Below, piece after piece: positions 1 through 7,933 of a DNA stretch of 64,000 bases (its first letter is position 1; each line of letters begins with the position of its first letter). This stretch comes from Acidobacteriota bacterium. GTDB lineage: Bacteria > Acidobacteriota > Terriglobia > Bryobacterales > UBA6623. The DNA is taken from contig WGMB01000005.1 in NCBI GenBank assembly GCA_016125275.1, positions 5,001 to 69,000 of the forward strand. The letters are read 5' to 3'. Below the pieces are notes generated by a model. That model did not search any database and had not been told where the DNA came from. It saw only the letters and a list, made by a program, of their open reading frames with translations. A program made the translations under genes and the position numbers.

Positions 1-594
1 GACCGGCTCCACTCGATAGAGATCATGCCCGAGCGGACCGACAGGCCACGGGCCTCGCTCGAGGAGGTCCGCGCGCATTCCGTGCTCACCGAGCCAGACG
101 CGAAAGTTCTCCCCGGAGAACGAGCGCTCGACTCTCCACAAGGGCGCCACCCCTGGGCAGGAAAAGTAGCCGAGAGCCCGATCCGCCTGGACTCCGGCCG
201 GACCCAGCAACCAGTCCGACCGCCGGACCCAGCCGAGGCTCGCGTTTCTGGCAGCCACACTCTGCATCACCAGAATCGGCCCGGCAACGACCCGCTGCAG
301 CTCCCGCCAGAGCAACCGGGGCCGACGCACATACTGGAGCACGAAAAAGAGCGTGCAGGCTTGAAAGGAATCGTCCGAGAATGGAAGCCGCTCCCCGTCA
401 AAGAGAACGATGGAACCGCTGCGACTCAGGTCGACGACATCGGCTTCGACGACTGGAAGCCGGCCCAGCCGTCGCAGGGCGGCGGCGTTGTGACCGGCGC
501 CGCAACCGAGATCCAAGACTCGACCCCGCGCTGGAAGGTAAGGCACAACTCGCCGGGCCAATCCAGCGGCGCGCGCCTCGGCGGCTCTATCCAT
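1..594 (-). CDS. SAM-dependent class I methyltransferase, 3' end cut by window edge
   Basis: The minus strand is open from an ATG at 594 to the window edge (198 codons, no stop), so the C-terminus is missing. Near residue 26 it carries the glycine-rich SAM-binding motif I, VLDLGCGAG, followed by an acidic motif II (EADVVDLS) and a post-motif LFFVLQYV typical of methyltransferase type 11 proteins. The substrate cannot be told from sequence. The start lies 44 bp downstream of the stop of the DUF1080 gene on the same strand, so the two could be co-transcribed. A TTG four codons upstream (at 606) is an alternative start. Family confidence is good, function unknown. Confidence 0.8.
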   Translation of the reverse strand, partial: MDRAAEARAAGLARRVVPYLPARGRVLDLGCGAGHNAAALRRLGRLPVVEADVVDLSRSGSIVLFDGERLPFSDDSFQACTLFFVLQYVRRPRLLWRELQRVVAGPILVMQSVAARNASLGWVRRSDWLLGPAGVQADRALGYFSCPGVAPLWRVERSFSGENFRVWLGEHGMRADLLERGPWPVGPLGHDLYRVEPV

Positions 595-638
595 CGCAGC
601 ATGCAAGAGCGACCGGGTCCGCTGCCTGCCGCGCTCCG

Positions 639-1505
639 TCAGCGCTCGTTCTCCGTCAGGTCCAGGGGCCGGACCCAGATGTTGCGGTACCGAACGGGAT
701 TCGTATGCATCTGCAGCACCAGCGGACCCTCTGCAGGCTGCGGCTCATACTCGGTCGCGAGCTTGTGGCGCATCGGTCCGAGGATCTCTCGCCGGTGGTG
801 CATCAGCACACCGTTGTGAAACACCGTCGCGTAGGCCGGTTTGATCAGCTTGCCGTACTGAAAACGCGGGGCCTCGAACACGATGTCGTAGACCTGCCAA
901 TGCCCGGGCGGCCGAGAGGCGTTGACCAACGGAGGATACTGACCGTAGATCGCGGCGGCCTGCCCGTCCGCGTAGGTCTTGTTGTCGTAGGAGTCGAGCA
1001 CCTGAATCTCGTAGGCGCCCATCAGCAGGACACCGCTGTTGCCCCGGCCCTGGCTCGCCGCGACGACCTCCTGGGGCGAAGCCCATTCCACGTGCAACTG
1101 CACGTCGCCGAACTTCCTCTTGCTCATCAAGCTCGGAGCGCCCTTGACGACCACCATGGCGCCATCTTCGACCTTCCACTGCGGCGGGCCAATCTCGCCC
1201 TTGCCGCCGATAAAATCAAAGCCGAGCGGGCCCTTCCAACTCTGCCACTCCGACAGGTCGCTCCCGTCGAAGAGCACGATGGCGTCCGACGGAGGCTTGC
1301 CCGGCGCGGCTTCGGTACTGAACTCGCCGGGCGTGACCACGCGGGGTCGCGGGCGAGAGTCGTCGTGCACCCGATACTTCTGCCCTGGGATCAGGGGCGT
1401 GTCACTGTAACCGGTCGGGTACTGCTTCGCTGACTGCGCCCAGGCCGACAGCGCGATTGCGCCTGCCGCACACACCAAGCTGATCTTCGAGACGGAAATC
1501 TTCAT
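639..1505 (-). CDS. Exported DUF1080 (3-keto-disaccharide hydrolase-like) protein
   Basis: Predicted 288-residue secreted protein. I start it at the ATG at 1505, which gives a clean signal peptide (MKISVSKISLVCAAG, cleavage after AWAQ) and has GGAG about 10 nt upstream; an ATG at 1541 would add 12 arginine-rich residues. The mature part has the DUF1080 concanavalin-like fold signatures: IVLFDGSDLSEW near residue 75, WKVEDGAMVV, RGNSGVLLMGAYEIQVLDS, and HNGVLMHH with a C-terminal RNIWVRPL strand. Family members bind or cleave modified glycosides and are abundant in Acidobacteria and Planctomycetes. It lies 69 bp downstream of surE in the same direction. Confidence 0.88.
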   Translation of the reverse strand: MKISVSKISLVCAAGAIALSAWAQSAKQYPTGYSDTPLIPGQKYRVHDDSRPRPRVVTPGEFSTEAAPGKPPSDAIVLFDGSDLSEWQSWKGPLGFDFIGGKGEIGPPQWKVEDGAMVVVKGAPSLMSKRKFGDVQLHVEWASPQEVVAASQGRGNSGVLLMGAYEIQVLDSYDNKTYADGQAAAIYGQYPPLVNASRPPGHWQVYDIVFEAPRFQYGKLIKPAYATVFHNGVLMHHRREILGPMRHKLATEYEPQPAEGPLVLQMHTNPVRYRNIWVRPLDLTENER

Positions 1506-1574
1506 CAGGGCAACGCTCCGCGCCGCGAAACGCCTCCACATTATCTCCCCGGGGCGCCCCCGAGTCCAAGCGGT

Positions 1575-2267
1575 TCAGGCGCCGAGGCGAACCAGCGTCA
1601 TCGCGATCCGTCCTCCAAAGCACACATCGATGTCCCGGCCGTCGGCGCGAGGCCGAGCGTGGTACTCGCCGGCGTAGTGCAGCGCGCCGCCCTCCTGGCG
1701 ATAAGCGAACGACATCGGAGAATGGTCGAGCTCGCAACGAACCCGCTCCGGCGACCTGCCCCCGGGACTCAGGCAGGGAAAATTCACGTTCCAAAACGCT
1801 CCCGCCTCCCAGCCCTCCGCCAGAACCTCTTCAAGGATGGCCCGCGTCCAGTCTGACGCCCTCCGCCAATCGTCGCCATCTAGCGAGCGATTACGATAGT
1901 GCGAAACCGCCACGCCCGGCACGCCGTGCAGGACGGCCTCGCGTACTGCAGCCACCGTCCCGGAATGGTACACGTCCACGCCCAGGTTACCGCCCGAATT
2001 GATCCCGGCCAGAACCAGGTCGATCTTGCCGCCATAGCGATTCAGACCCACGCGCACACAATCGGCCGGCGTACCCGCCAGGGCGAAGCGACCGTCTCCG
2101 CGCTCCTCCAAGGTCATCGGGAGATCGGTCGTCGTGCGGTGGCTGCAGCCGGACTGCTCCGTCGCCGGAGCTACCACCACAATCTCGCCCGCGCCATCCG
2201 CGGCCTGCCTCAAGGCGGCCAAGCCGGGCGCGTCGATGCCATCATCATTGGTAAGTAGGATTCGCAT
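1575..2267 (-). CDS. surE: 5'/3'-nucleotidase SurE
   Basis: SurE hydrolyses 5'- and 3'-nucleoside monophosphates with a divalent metal in the cytoplasm. The 230-residue protein begins with the family hallmark MRILLTNDDG; metal ligands correspond to D8, D9, S39 (ATEQSG) and N90 (AGINSGGN). The open frame continues upstream to 2510 but that extension is glycine-rich shadow sequence, so the conserved N-terminus fixes the start at 2267. The start codon overlaps the likely start codon of the divergent hydrolase gene (both inside CATG). Length is slightly short of the usual 250 residues. Confidence 0.93.
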   Translation of the reverse strand: MRILLTNDDGIDAPGLAALRQAADGAGEIVVVAPATEQSGCSHRTTTDLPMTLEERGDGRFALAGTPADCVRVGLNRYGGKIDLVLAGINSGGNLGVDVYHSGTVAAVREAVLHGVPGVAVSHYRNRSLDGDDWRRASDWTRAILEEVLAEGWEAGAFWNVNFPCLSPGGRSPERVRCELDHSPMSFAYRQEGGALHYAGEYHARPRADGRDIDVCFGGRIAMTLVRLGA

Positions 2268-3240
2268 GGGGCGCGCTTTCTCATTCTGCCAAACGATCCG
2301 CCGCGATCGCCTGGCCTCGATCCTTGCCGTTGCTCTGGTCGCAGCGCATTGCGGAGGCCCCCGACGGGGGTCCGCTCCGGTCCCTTCGCCCCCTCCCGCC
2401 CCGGCCCCTCCCACTACGGCTCCCGCCTCCCCAGAACCTCCGCCTCCTGCCGTCCCAAACATACCGCCAGCCCCCAAACACCCCGCGCCCCTGCCCCGCG
2501 CCGACCGCATCGGCCCTTTCGAGGACCGCAGCTACGTCACCTCGGCGGGCCAAACCCTCCCATACCTCCTCTATCAACCGCCCGACCTCGAGCCCGGACG
2601 CCGCTACCCGCTGGTCCTGGTCCTGCACAGCGCCTCCGGCTCCAAGTCCGACAACGGCGCGCACTACGAAGCCAACCGTTCGATGGGGCTCGACTACTGG
2701 ACCTCGCCGGAGGTGCAGGAGGCCCACCCGAGCTTCGTCGTGGCCCCACTGGCCAATCCCGAGGCGGCGCCGACCTGGGTGCGCAACTGGCGCCCTTCAC
2801 CGGACCCTCGGCCGGAGCAGAGGGAGCCCTTGGAGCTGGCCGTCGAGCTGATCCGCGACAATCTACCCCGCTACCTGCCCATCGATGCCGACCGCCTCTA
2901 CGTGACCGGCTATTCGATGGGCGCCTTTGGGGCCTGGATCGCCATCAGTCGCCATCCCTCGCTGTTTGCAGCGGCCGTTCCCATCTCCGGCGGCGGCGAT
3001 CCCACTCACGTCGCCGAAACCCAAGCCGCCGTGTGGGCCTTTCACGGCGCGGCGGACGCCGTCGTGCCGGCCTCGCGATCCCGCGAAATGGTCCAGGCTC
3101 TAGAAGCCGCCGGCAAGCCGGTCCGCTACACGCAACTCCCCGGCGACGGCCACTTCATCTGGCGCTCGGCGCTCCAGACGCAGGGTCTCACGGACTGGCT
3201 CTTCGAACAGCATCGCCCCTCCGCCGGCGACCGGCCGTGA
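2266..3240 (+). CDS. Exported alpha/beta hydrolase (COG4099-type predicted esterase/peptidase)
   Basis: A 324-residue protein with an N-terminal hydrophobic leader ending near AAHCGG (a poor lipobox), then a proline-rich linker of about 45 residues, then an alpha/beta hydrolase fold. Catalytic features visible are the nucleophile elbow GYSMGAFG (Ser), the late GAADAVVP loop (Asp) and GDGHFIW (His). The oxyanion region reads YPLVLVLHSASG. Such proteins act on esters or small peptides outside the cytoplasm; the substrate is unknown. The ATG at 2266 is the first start giving a plausible leader, but it overlaps the surE start, so an upstream start inside surE cannot be excluded. Confidence 0.8.
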   Translation: MGRAFSFCQTIRRDRLASILAVALVAAHCGGPRRGSAPVPSPPPAPAPPTTAPASPEPPPPAVPNIPPAPKHPAPLPRADRIGPFEDRSYVTSAGQTLPYLLYQPPDLEPGRRYPLVLVLHSASGSKSDNGAHYEANRSMGLDYWTSPEVQEAHPSFVVAPLANPEAAPTWVRNWRPSPDPRPEQREPLELAVELIRDNLPRYLPIDADRLYVTGYSMGAFGAWIAISRHPSLFAAAVPISGGGDPTHVAETQAAVWAFHGAADAVVPASRSREMVQALEAAGKPVRYTQLPGDGHFIWRSALQTQGLTDWLFEQHRPSAGDRP

Positions 3241-3339
3241 CGTCGGCCGCGCCGTCCCACGCTTGCACCGGGCAGCCGTTTCCGAAAGAATGTGAAACGC
3301 TCGACTGATAAATCACTAACACCAGGAGATCTTTTGTCC

Positions 3340-4704
3340 ATGGAACGCCGAGAAGCACTTCGCTGGATGGCCGGCGGCGCCGCCGCCAACCTTTCCGCCC
3401 TCCTGGCTGCCGTCCCCGCCCGCGCCGCCGCGCCGGCGCCGGCCAGCCTGCCGCCTGCCAAAATCACCAAGGTCAAGGCGATCCTGACCGCGCCTCCGGG
3501 GTTGCCGCGCACGGTCGTTGTCAAGATCGAAACCGATCAGGCGGGCTTGTACGGCTGGGGCTGCGCCACCTTTACGCAGCGGGCGAAGGCCGTGGTCACG
3601 GCCGTCAACGAATTCCTCGATCCGTTCCTCCGCGGCAAGGACCCCGACGCCATCGGCGACATCTGGCAGACGATGTACGTCAGCTCCTACTGGCGCAACG
3701 GGCCCGTGCTCTACAACGCCATGAGCGGCGTCGACCAGGCTCTGTGGGACATCAAGGGCCGCCGCGCCAACATGCCGGTCTACCAGCTCCTGGGCGGCAA
3801 GGTCCGTCAGGCGGCCGATGTCTACCGGCACGCCTCCGGCTCGAGCCCCGAAGAGGTCGAAGAGCAGGTCCGCGGTTACATGGAGCAGGGCGCCCGGCAC
3901 GTCCGCATCCAGATGGCCATCGCCGGCCAGGCCAACTACGGCGCCCGTGTGGAGGGCGCTTCCGGCAATGGATTTCTCGGCGCGCCCTCGGGCGGCAACC
4001 ACAACGAGCGGATGTACGAGCCCACGCCCTACCTGCTCAGCGTGCCCAAACTCTTCGCTCACATGCGCAAAAACATCGGCGAGGAGATCGAGCTGCTGCA
4101 CGACGTGCACGAACGGATCTCCAACGACCAAGCCATGTGGCTTTGCAAGCGGCTCGAGGAGTACCGGCCCTTCTTCCTCGAAGACCCGGTCTCGCCCGAG
4201 CAGATCGGCTACTTCAAGCTGATTCGGCAGCAGTGCACCACCTCCATCGCCATGGGCGAGCTGTTCAACTCCCCACATGAGTACGTGGGCCTCATCTCCG
4301 AGCGGCTGATCGACTTCATCCGCATCCACGTGTCGCAGATCGGCGGCGTAACGCCGGCCAAGAAGGTCGCCCACTTGGCGGAGTTCTTCGGCGTCCGCAC
4401 CGCCTGGCACGGCCCGGGCGACACCTCGCCGGTCGGCCATCTGGCGAACATCGCGCTCGACGTCAGCTCGTACGCCTTCGGCATCCAGGAAGCTTCCCAG
4501 TGGCCGGACTCGGTGCACGAAGTCTTCCAGGGCTGCCCGAAGCTCGAGAACGGCTTCTTCTATCCGAACGAAGCGCCGGGCTGGGGCATGGAGGTCGACG
4601 AGACCCTGGCGGCCAAGTACGACGTGGACTCGCGCTACGGCGAGCCGTTCGACTACTCCTGGGGCACGACCAGGCGGCGGGACGGGTCGATCATTCGACC
4701 GTAG
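3340..4704 (+). CDS. Mannonate-dehydratase-like enolase superfamily enzyme with export leader
   Basis: A 454-residue member of the mandelate racemase/enolase superfamily. Metal ligands are D255 (HDVHER), E281 (LEDP) and E307 (MGEL), spaced 26 and 26 residues as in the ManD D-mannonate dehydratase group, with catalytic-type H257 and H357 (WHGPGD). It probably dehydrates a sugar acid. Unusually for this family, it begins with a twin-arginine-like leader (MERREALRWMAGG ... VPARAAA), suggesting periplasmic location. The start at 3340 is supported by AGGAG at 3324-3328; the TTG two codons earlier is equally spaced. Exact substrate is not determinable. Confidence 0.86.
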   Translation: MERREALRWMAGGAAANLSALLAAVPARAAAPAPASLPPAKITKVKAILTAPPGLPRTVVVKIETDQAGLYGWGCATFTQRAKAVVTAVNEFLDPFLRGKDPDAIGDIWQTMYVSSYWRNGPVLYNAMSGVDQALWDIKGRRANMPVYQLLGGKVRQAADVYRHASGSSPEEVEEQVRGYMEQGARHVRIQMAIAGQANYGARVEGASGNGFLGAPSGGNHNERMYEPTPYLLSVPKLFAHMRKNIGEEIELLHDVHERISNDQAMWLCKRLEEYRPFFLEDPVSPEQIGYFKLIRQQCTTSIAMGELFNSPHEYVGLISERLIDFIRIHVSQIGGVTPAKKVAHLAEFFGVRTAWHGPGDTSPVGHLANIALDVSSYAFGIQEASQWPDSVHEVFQGCPKLENGFFYPNEAPGWGMEVDETLAAKYDVDSRYGEPFDYSWGTTRRRDGSIIRP

Positions 4705-4864
4705 CGACGCAACGTGGTGCGCGGCGCCAGGCGTGCCGAGGGCCGACTTGTCGGCCTCCATGGATCGGCACTTTCCCGGGCGCACCCACTCCGGCCGATA
4801 GCGGCCTCCTGGTGAGGCCGCAAGACCGTCCAAAAGGACAGCCACACTCGGCCAGCCCGCGTAG

Positions 4865-4987
4865 AACGAACATGAAGCAGAGCAGCCTGAAATCGGCGTC
4901 CTGCTCGCAGAGGCCGAAGCTGGTGACCAGTTCAGCCAAGCTCAGGCCGGTTATCATTTTGCGACTGCGAAGGGCTCTTCAACGTGA
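4865..4987 (+). pseudogene. Out-of-frame N-terminal remnant of a Sel1-repeat gene
   Basis: Between an in-frame TAG at 4862-4864 and a TGA at 4985-4987 this frame translates to a Sel1-like half repeat (AEAGDQFSQAQAGYHFATAKG) that would continue directly into the DFAQARRWFLLAAAQG repeat of the next frame if one base near 4985 were removed. There is no ATG, GTG or TTG in this stretch. It therefore looks like coding sequence broken by a +1 frameshift, with the real start lost or lying further upstream. A sequencing error is an alternative explanation. Confidence 0.6.
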
Positions 4988-5414
4988 CTTCGCTCAGGCT
5001 CGGCGTTGGTTTCTGTTGGCAGCAGCGCAGGGTTGTGCTAGCTCGATGTACAACCTCGGTCTCATGTACGAAGTAGGGCGAGGCGGGGAGCGAGATCTGG
5101 ACAAAGCCGCTGGATGGTATCGCGCCGCCGCCTTGAGAGGGGAATCCAAGGCCATGCTCAACCTCGGCATCAAGAACCTGCTAGATCAGTTCGCGGCAGC
5201 GGAACCGACCGTGGGAATTGCATGGCTCCGTCGGGCATCCCGACGAGGGGACGTGCATGCGATGTACAACCTCGCGATCGCCCATGAACGCGGCGCGGGA
5301 TGCAGAAAGAGCGAGGTGATCGCCCTTCGACACTATCGAAAGGCCGCTGCCGCTGGGTCTACAAAGGCTCTCGAGCGTTTGCAGGAGCTCGACGCTGCAA
5401 CAAGAACGCCATGA
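4872..5414 (+). CDS. Sel1-like repeat protein, probably frameshifted at its 5' end
   Basis: The open frame from an ATG at 4872 encodes 180 residues. From about residue 37 onward it contains consecutive Sel1-type TPR-like helical repeats (DFAQARRWFLLAAAQG, MYNLGLMYEVGRGG, KAAGWYRAAALRGESKAM, MYNLAIAHERGAG, ALRHYRKAAAAGSTKAL), a protein-interaction fold. The first 36 residues do not look like repeat, while the other frame over the same bases does, so the true N-terminus was probably lost to a frameshift near 4985. The stop overlaps the start of the next gene (ATGA at 5411-5414). Whether a functional protein is made is uncertain. Confidence 0.6.
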   Translation: MKQSSLKSASCSQRPKLVTSSAKLRPVIILRLRRALQRDFAQARRWFLLAAAQGCASSMYNLGLMYEVGRGGERDLDKAAGWYRAAALRGESKAMLNLGIKNLLDQFAAAEPTVGIAWLRRASRRGDVHAMYNLAIAHERGAGCRKSEVIALRHYRKAAAAGSTKALERLQELDAATRTP

Positions 5415-5725
5415 CTGCCAAAAGCGCTATCGAAAGATGGTTCAACGAGAAAGGCTATGGCGGGCTGATGCTGCCGGATGGATGGTATGGCCGTCCGTTC
5501 GACAACATGCATCGGCTCGTCTCGATCTCGGAGCGTGACGGCCAACTCGAGCTGTTCGTGGATGGACCGGAGCTGGTTCTGCGATTTGAAGGTCTAGCGA
5601 GCGTCAAGAAAGAGGGGGCCGATCTGGTACTCGGCCCCTTTGTTGAACTAGCGGTTGTCTCCTCCCAAACAGGGACCCGCGTTTACAAGGGAGGAACGGT
5701 AACGTTTAAAACGCTATCACTGTGA
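5411..5725 (+). CDS. Hypothetical 104-residue protein
   Basis: I do not recognise a family. The ATG at 5411 overlaps the Sel1 gene stop in ATGA, which suggests translational coupling and a shared role. The sequence is soluble, with no signal peptide or membrane segment, and the second half alternates hydrophobic and polar residues as in a small beta-rich fold (ELFVDGPELVLRFEG ... VYKGGTVTFKTL). The first part has the aromatic, glycine-rich stretch GLMLPDGWYGRPFDN. It might be an immunity- or partner-type protein for the Sel1 product, but that is speculation. It ends 34 bp before the convergent hpnE stop. Confidence 0.6.
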   Translation: MTAKSAIERWFNEKGYGGLMLPDGWYGRPFDNMHRLVSISERDGQLELFVDGPELVLRFEGLASVKKEGADLVLGPFVELAVVSSQTGTRVYKGGTVTFKTLSL

Positions 5726-5759
5726 GATAAACAGGCGATACTATCGCAGACCTTGCCAG

Positions 5760-7040
5760 TTAGGCCAACAGAAACTCCGTCTGCTGACTCGCCGCCCGCG
5801 CCGCCGCCTCGGCGGCCTTGTAGCCGCTACGCACCGCCCCCTCCATCGTCGCCGGCCAGCCGGTATCGGTCCAGTCGCCGGCCAGGAACACGTTCGGAAT
5901 CTTCGTCACCGCTCCCGGCCGGCTCGCTTCCAGCCCCGGTTTGACCGAATACGTCGCCCGCACTTCCTTGATCACGTGGGACCGCACCAACCGCGCCTTC
6001 GCCGCCTGTGGGAAAAACTCCCGCAAGTCGCTGCAGGCCCGTTCGACAATCTCCGCCTGACTCAGCGGCAGCAGATCCCGCGAGGCGCTCACCACGCACT
6101 GCACGTAGCTCTCCCCGCGCCGAAACATCCATTGCATCGTGCGATCCAGCAGCGCTGCGTGGGGCAACTCCGTCACCGGCCGGTCAAACCACAGGTGCAC
6201 GCCGGTGATTGGCGAATGCTCGAACTCCCCAAGCTGCAGGTCCAGCTCCGGCAAGAGCCCCGCCGCCCGCTCGAATGGTACGGCGGCAATATAGAAGTCC
6301 GCCTCGCCCGACGCCGGGTCGATCCGCTCGATCCGCGAGCGCGTGTGCACCCGCAGATTGTTCCCCAACCGTCCATCGCCGGCGGCGTCATACAGCTCCG
6401 CCAGCGGCACGGCCGCCACGCCCATCTCGTAGCTCGTGCGCGTTCCCATCAGCCCGTCCGCAAATACCTGAAAGGCCGCCTTGGCCGACGAGCGATCGGG
6501 CTCCTCGTTGAGGGCGCTCACCAGAATCGGCCGCCAGAACCGCTCGTACGACCGCTCCGTCACCCGCCTCCCCAGCAACCAGTCCCCCATCGAGACCGTG
6601 TCGAGATCCGCGCGCTTCCTTTCGCGCTCCAGAGCTTGCAAAGTCGAAATCAGCGACCACTTGTCCGCCCAATCCAAGAAGCCGAAGCGCAGAAACGAGC
6701 CGGCCAGATGCAGCGGTTTGGGCCAGGGACCCCGCTCCAACCGATCGACCGCTCCCCCTGGCCGCACGAAGTACAGTGTGCTGTAGAAGTCGATCTTGCC
6801 TTCCACGCCGCAGCGCCGGTAGAAATCCAGCAAGTTGTCACAACAGCGCAGCAGCACATGCTGGCAATTGTCGATCCGCTCGGAGTCCGGCTCGGAGGGA
6901 TGCAGTGGATACGAAGTCGCCCGCCCGCCGAGAAATGGCTTGGCCTCGTGCAGGTCGACCTGCCAGCCGATCGACGCCAGCGCGGCCGCTGCGGACAGTC
7001 CGGCCAGACCGCCGCCCACGATCTGCACCCGGCGACTCAT
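5760..7040 (-). CDS. hpnE: Hydroxysqualene dehydroxylase HpnE
   Basis: FAD-dependent amine-oxidase-fold protein of 426 residues that reduces hydroxysqualene to squalene, the last step of the HpnCDE route. It starts with the dinucleotide-binding motif VQIVGGGLAGLSAA, has an E at the end of the second strand (DLHEAKPFLGGRA), and ends with the FAD-contacting NVFLAGDWTDTGWPATMEGA motif. It overlaps hpnD by 4 nt (ATGA, 7037-7040), the same order as in known hpnCDE operons, and is the last gene of the minus-strand hopanoid locus. Confidence 0.94.
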   Translation of the reverse strand: MSRRVQIVGGGLAGLSAAAALASIGWQVDLHEAKPFLGGRATSYPLHPSEPDSERIDNCQHVLLRCCDNLLDFYRRCGVEGKIDFYSTLYFVRPGGAVDRLERGPWPKPLHLAGSFLRFGFLDWADKWSLISTLQALERERKRADLDTVSMGDWLLGRRVTERSYERFWRPILVSALNEEPDRSSAKAAFQVFADGLMGTRTSYEMGVAAVPLAELYDAAGDGRLGNNLRVHTRSRIERIDPASGEADFYIAAVPFERAAGLLPELDLQLGEFEHSPITGVHLWFDRPVTELPHAALLDRTMQWMFRRGESYVQCVVSASRDLLPLSQAEIVERACSDLREFFPQAAKARLVRSHVIKEVRATYSVKPGLEASRPGAVTKIPNVFLAGDWTDTGWPATMEGAVRSGYKAAEAAARAASQQTEFLLA

Positions 7041-7933
7041 GGAGCCACAGGGAGGGGCAGGGCGCCGCCTAGCCAGCGCGCCCGGCCAGCCTTGAGCACG
7101 ATCCAGCTCTTCTCGAGCGCCGTCAGCCGAGCCCGCCGGGCGTAGACGTCATAGCCCAGCTCACGGATCCGCACCAGAACGCCGTGATAGATGGCGATCA
7201 TCGCCCACAACGAGGGCTGGCTCGTCGTCCGCACCAGCCCCAGCAGCGGCGCCGCTTCTTCGTAGTAGCGCTGCGCCCGCGCCCACTCGAACGCCATCAG
7301 CTCGTCGAACCGTCCGCCCGGCCGTCCCTTCTCGCCGGCCTCCAGCAGCGCCTCACGGCTCAGCCCAAAGCGTTCCAGATCCTCTTCCGGCAAGTAGACG
7401 CGTCCCATGCCAGCGTCCTCGGGAATGTCCCGCAGGATGTTGGTGAGCTGGAAGCCGATGCCGCACTTCTCGGCCAGCTCCAGCGCCCGGGGATCGTCGA
7501 ACCCAAACACGTGGATGATCGTCAGTCCAACGACCGAGGCCACCCGGTAGCAATACTGGTAGAGCTCGTCGAACGAGCGATAGCGCTGCGGGTCCAGGTC
7601 GCTGCCCACGCCGTCGATCATGTCAAAGAAGTACTCGCTGGGGATCTTGTAGCGTTCGACCGTCGCCCGGAAGGCCGGCAGGATCGGATCGTCGCCCACG
7701 TCGCCGGCCAGCGCCCGCTCGAGCGCAGCCTTCCAGTCGCCCAGAGCCCGGCGGCGCGTCTCCACCGAGGGCGCCTCGTCGTCGCTGATGTCGTCGGAAT
7801 AGCGCATGAAGGCGTAGATGGCGCACATCGCGTCCTTCTGCGCCTGGGGAAGCAGCACGAAGGAGTAATAGAAGTTGCGCGCTCGGGCCTTCGCCACCCG
7901 ACGGCAGTGCTCAAAGCTCTCCTCGAGCGTCAT
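7037..7933 (-). CDS. hpnD: Presqualene diphosphate synthase HpnD
   Basis: A 298-residue trans-isoprenyl diphosphate synthase of the squalene/phytoene synthase fold. It condenses two farnesyl diphosphates to presqualene diphosphate. The aspartate-rich motif is YSDDISDDE near residue 46 and the second one is TNILRDIPEDAGMGRVYLP. It lies between hpnC and hpnE with 4-nt overlaps on both sides (7930-7933 and 7037-7040), so the three are surely one transcription and translation unit. Length matches the family. Confidence 0.94.
   Translation of the reverse strand: MTLEESFEHCRRVAKARARNFYYSFVLLPQAQKDAMCAIYAFMRYSDDISDDEAPSVETRRRALGDWKAALERALAGDVGDDPILPAFRATVERYKIPSEYFFDMIDGVGSDLDPQRYRSFDELYQYCYRVASVVGLTIIHVFGFDDPRALELAEKCGIGFQLTNILRDIPEDAGMGRVYLPEEDLERFGLSREALLEAGEKGRPGGRFDELMAFEWARAQRYYEEAAPLLGLVRTTSQPSLWAMIAIYHGVLVRIRELGYDVYARRARLTALEKSWIVLKAGRARWLGGALPLPVAP

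Noticed and set aside
2268-2510. N-terminal extension of surE to an ATG at 2510
   Set aside because: The extension is glycine/arginine-rich shadow of the hydrolase linker and SurE proteins begin at MRILLTNDDG.
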